From assembly GCF_039543525.1 (NCBI RefSeq), contig NZ_BAABJX010000029.1:62001-126000 (forward strand): 64,000 nucleotides of DNA, written 5' to 3'. Below the pieces are notes generated by a model. The model saw only the letters and a program-made list of their open reading frames with translations. It did not search any database and had not been told where the DNA came from. Of this stretch, positions 63,014 through 64,000 are shown in pieces. The stretch is from Algivirga pacifica (GTDB taxonomy: Bacteria; Bacteroidota; Bacteroidia; Cytophagales; Flammeovirgaceae). Positions within the stretch are counted from its first letter, which is position 1, and every line of letters starts with the position of its first letter. The position numbers and the translations under genes were made by a program.

Positions 63014-63049
63014 TGACTGATTGGTCACAAATATATGACTAAGCGGTCA
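63014..63049. promoter_or_regulatory. Two TetR operators, TGACTnnnnGGTCA
   Basis: TGACTGATTGGTCA (63014-63027) and TGACTAAGCGGTCA (63036-63049). The half sites TGAC/GTCA are the same, and the centres are 22 bp apart (about two helix turns), so two dimers could bind on one face. They start 6 bp upstream of the TetR start codon. Confidence 0.78.
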
Positions 63050-63087
63050 CTTTACAAGCAAAAAATATATTTATTGGTGAAGGATAT

Positions 63088-63166
63088 GGTTATCGGTTAT
63101 CGGTTATCGGTTATCGGTTATCGGTTAAGAAAATTATTTTAACCATAAGCGATAACCGATAAACTA
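63088..63166. repeat. GGTTATC heptamer array with inverted partner
   Basis: About 5.6 copies of GGTTATC (63088-63126), then a 20-bp AT-rich centre and the degenerate inverse AACCATAAGCGATAACCGATAA. It lies between the TetR leader and the stop of the LURP-one-like gene and could form a terminator for that gene. Confidence 0.85.
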
Positions 63167-63763
63167 CTAGCCTCTTCTTCTTTCCAGAAGAACCATCATC
63201 ATTAGTGCTAGCATAGCCCTTGCTGTATCTTCATCCTGAATTTTACCTTCTTTTTCTACTTCAAATTTTCTACCGAAGAAAGATGGCTTCTTTTTCAGGC
63301 GCAATAATACCTCCTCATTACTATCTGTCAAGACATAAGCAGGATTAAACAGGTAGCCGGTAAAGATCCCTAACACAGGAATTTCACCCAATAGTCCATC
63401 CAACACCTTAATCCATGCATTTTCCTCAGAGATCGTAAATTGTGGCTGTTGTGCTTCATCCATTACTTCATAACGGGCTTTCCACAAGGATCTCCACCCT
63501 TTACGCACCACTTTTCCAATTTCTTTTCCTTCTGTGTCTGTAAAAGAATAAGCTGCTGAGAAATCTAACCATCGATCGGCCTTGATATTGAAATTCACTT
63601 CCGATTTTGACTCATCATTATACACCTGAATATCCTCTTTCAGTTTGAACATTTTCTGGCGTACATAGGCAATGGTGTGTCCACTTAGGTCTGTTGCCGT
63701 AAAATCGTTAGCAAACGTGGAGATTCTGAACTTAAAGTTTACTGGGAAATCGATCTTTTTCAT
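63167..63763 (-). CDS. LURP-one/scramblase-like protein
   Basis: 198 residues, no signal peptide. Repeating beta-strand units (FKFRISTFANDFTATDLSGH, VYNDESKSEVNFNIKADRWL, FSAAYSFTDTEGKEIGKVVR, RYEVMDEAQQPQFTISEENA) match the tubby/LURP-one/scramblase barrel, with a central hydrophobic helix and a C-terminal helix LMMMVLLERR. The family binds lipids or is of unknown function in bacteria. The remaining bases 63764-64000 show no gene. Confidence 0.75.
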   Translation of the reverse strand: MKKIDFPVNFKFRISTFANDFTATDLSGHTIAYVRQKMFKLKEDIQVYNDESKSEVNFNIKADRWLDFSAAYSFTDTEGKEIGKVVRKGWRSLWKARYEVMDEAQQPQFTISEENAWIKVLDGLLGEIPVLGIFTGYLFNPAYVLTDSNEEVLLRLKKKPSFFGRKFEVEKEGKIQDEDTARAMLALMMMVLLERRRG

Positions 63764-64000
63764 ATTCTCTTTTTAAAAAATTATATAATCCGTACCTACA
63801 ATACTACCTCTTTAATCACCTTATCTCTGACGGTTCAGTTTAACCGAATTCCTTTCTTAGGTAGAGGAAAAAGTATGTAGTGATACGTTAAATCTTGGTT
63901 TTCATTTATACTCACCTCAAACACTGCTAAAAATCGAGCAATGAACAGTTGCATTTCTTACTGTCATCAGGCTCTCCAAGATATCATGAGGTTGGGCTTC

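Overview
The window looks like chromosomal DNA from a Bacteroidota bacterium, most likely order Cytophagales. This rests on gene content: an alternative complex III operon (actABCDEF), the gliding lipoprotein GldH, bacillithiol enzyme BshC, a DUF3822 protein beside coaD, a cobalamin-dependent ribonucleotide reductase, a SPOR protein with HU-like domains, and several promoters of the Bacteroidota type (TTG, about 20 bp, then TAnnTTTG). Start codons have AT-rich leaders without clear Shine-Dalgarno sequences. I cannot name the genus.

Layout. 1-8.1 kb, minus strand: an envelope cluster with a long TPR protein, a plug-less outer-membrane barrel, an HU/SPOR membrane protein, ExbB and two ExbDs (the second cut by the window edge). 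8.7-13 kb: thiolase, a hexitol-phosphatase-like HAD enzyme, a small unknown, and pyruvate dehydrogenase E2. 13.6-21.6 kb, mostly plus: class II ribonucleotide reductase, VanZ, cyclophilin, a pilin-like unknown, DUF3822, coaD, ricT, gldH. 21.8-25.8 kb: fatty acid hydroxylase, bshC, a degenerate thiamine pyrophosphokinase-like protein, a lipoprotein. 26-34.8 kb: actA-F behind a well-formed promoter. 35.3-35.9 kb: four tandem tRNA-Cys genes. 36-42.4 kb: pcm, thioesterase, pdhB, an abundant-looking OmpA/TPR lipoprotein, GT2. 42.5-51 kb: ybaB, clpX, clpP, hemB, a lipoprotein, ileS. 51-57.3 kb: DUF1254/DUF1214 lipoprotein, aldehyde dehydrogenase, GyrI-like protein, a BlaI/M56-M23 regulatory pair, GNAT. 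57.3-59.5 kb: an accessory patch with an orphan Rhs C-terminal tip and a probable immunity gene. 60-63.8 kb: a TetR-controlled ABC exporter and a LURP-one-like protein.

The genes are mostly ordinary; the intergenic DNA is not. It holds several layered repeat systems: (1) short palindromes with changing stems set between constant single-stranded-type linkers; (2) simple arrays whose unit is almost always 7 bp but whose sequence differs at each locus, often present as inverted pairs; (3) a 49-70 bp GTCAAAGAG dyad present three times in 2.6 kb; (4) a roughly 330 bp nested inverted-repeat element after nrdJ; (5) two-hairpin units with identical outer and covarying inner stems. These repeats and the Rhs toxin/immunity tip are the best candidates for something undescribed. 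No IS element, prophage, CRISPR array or rRNA was seen.
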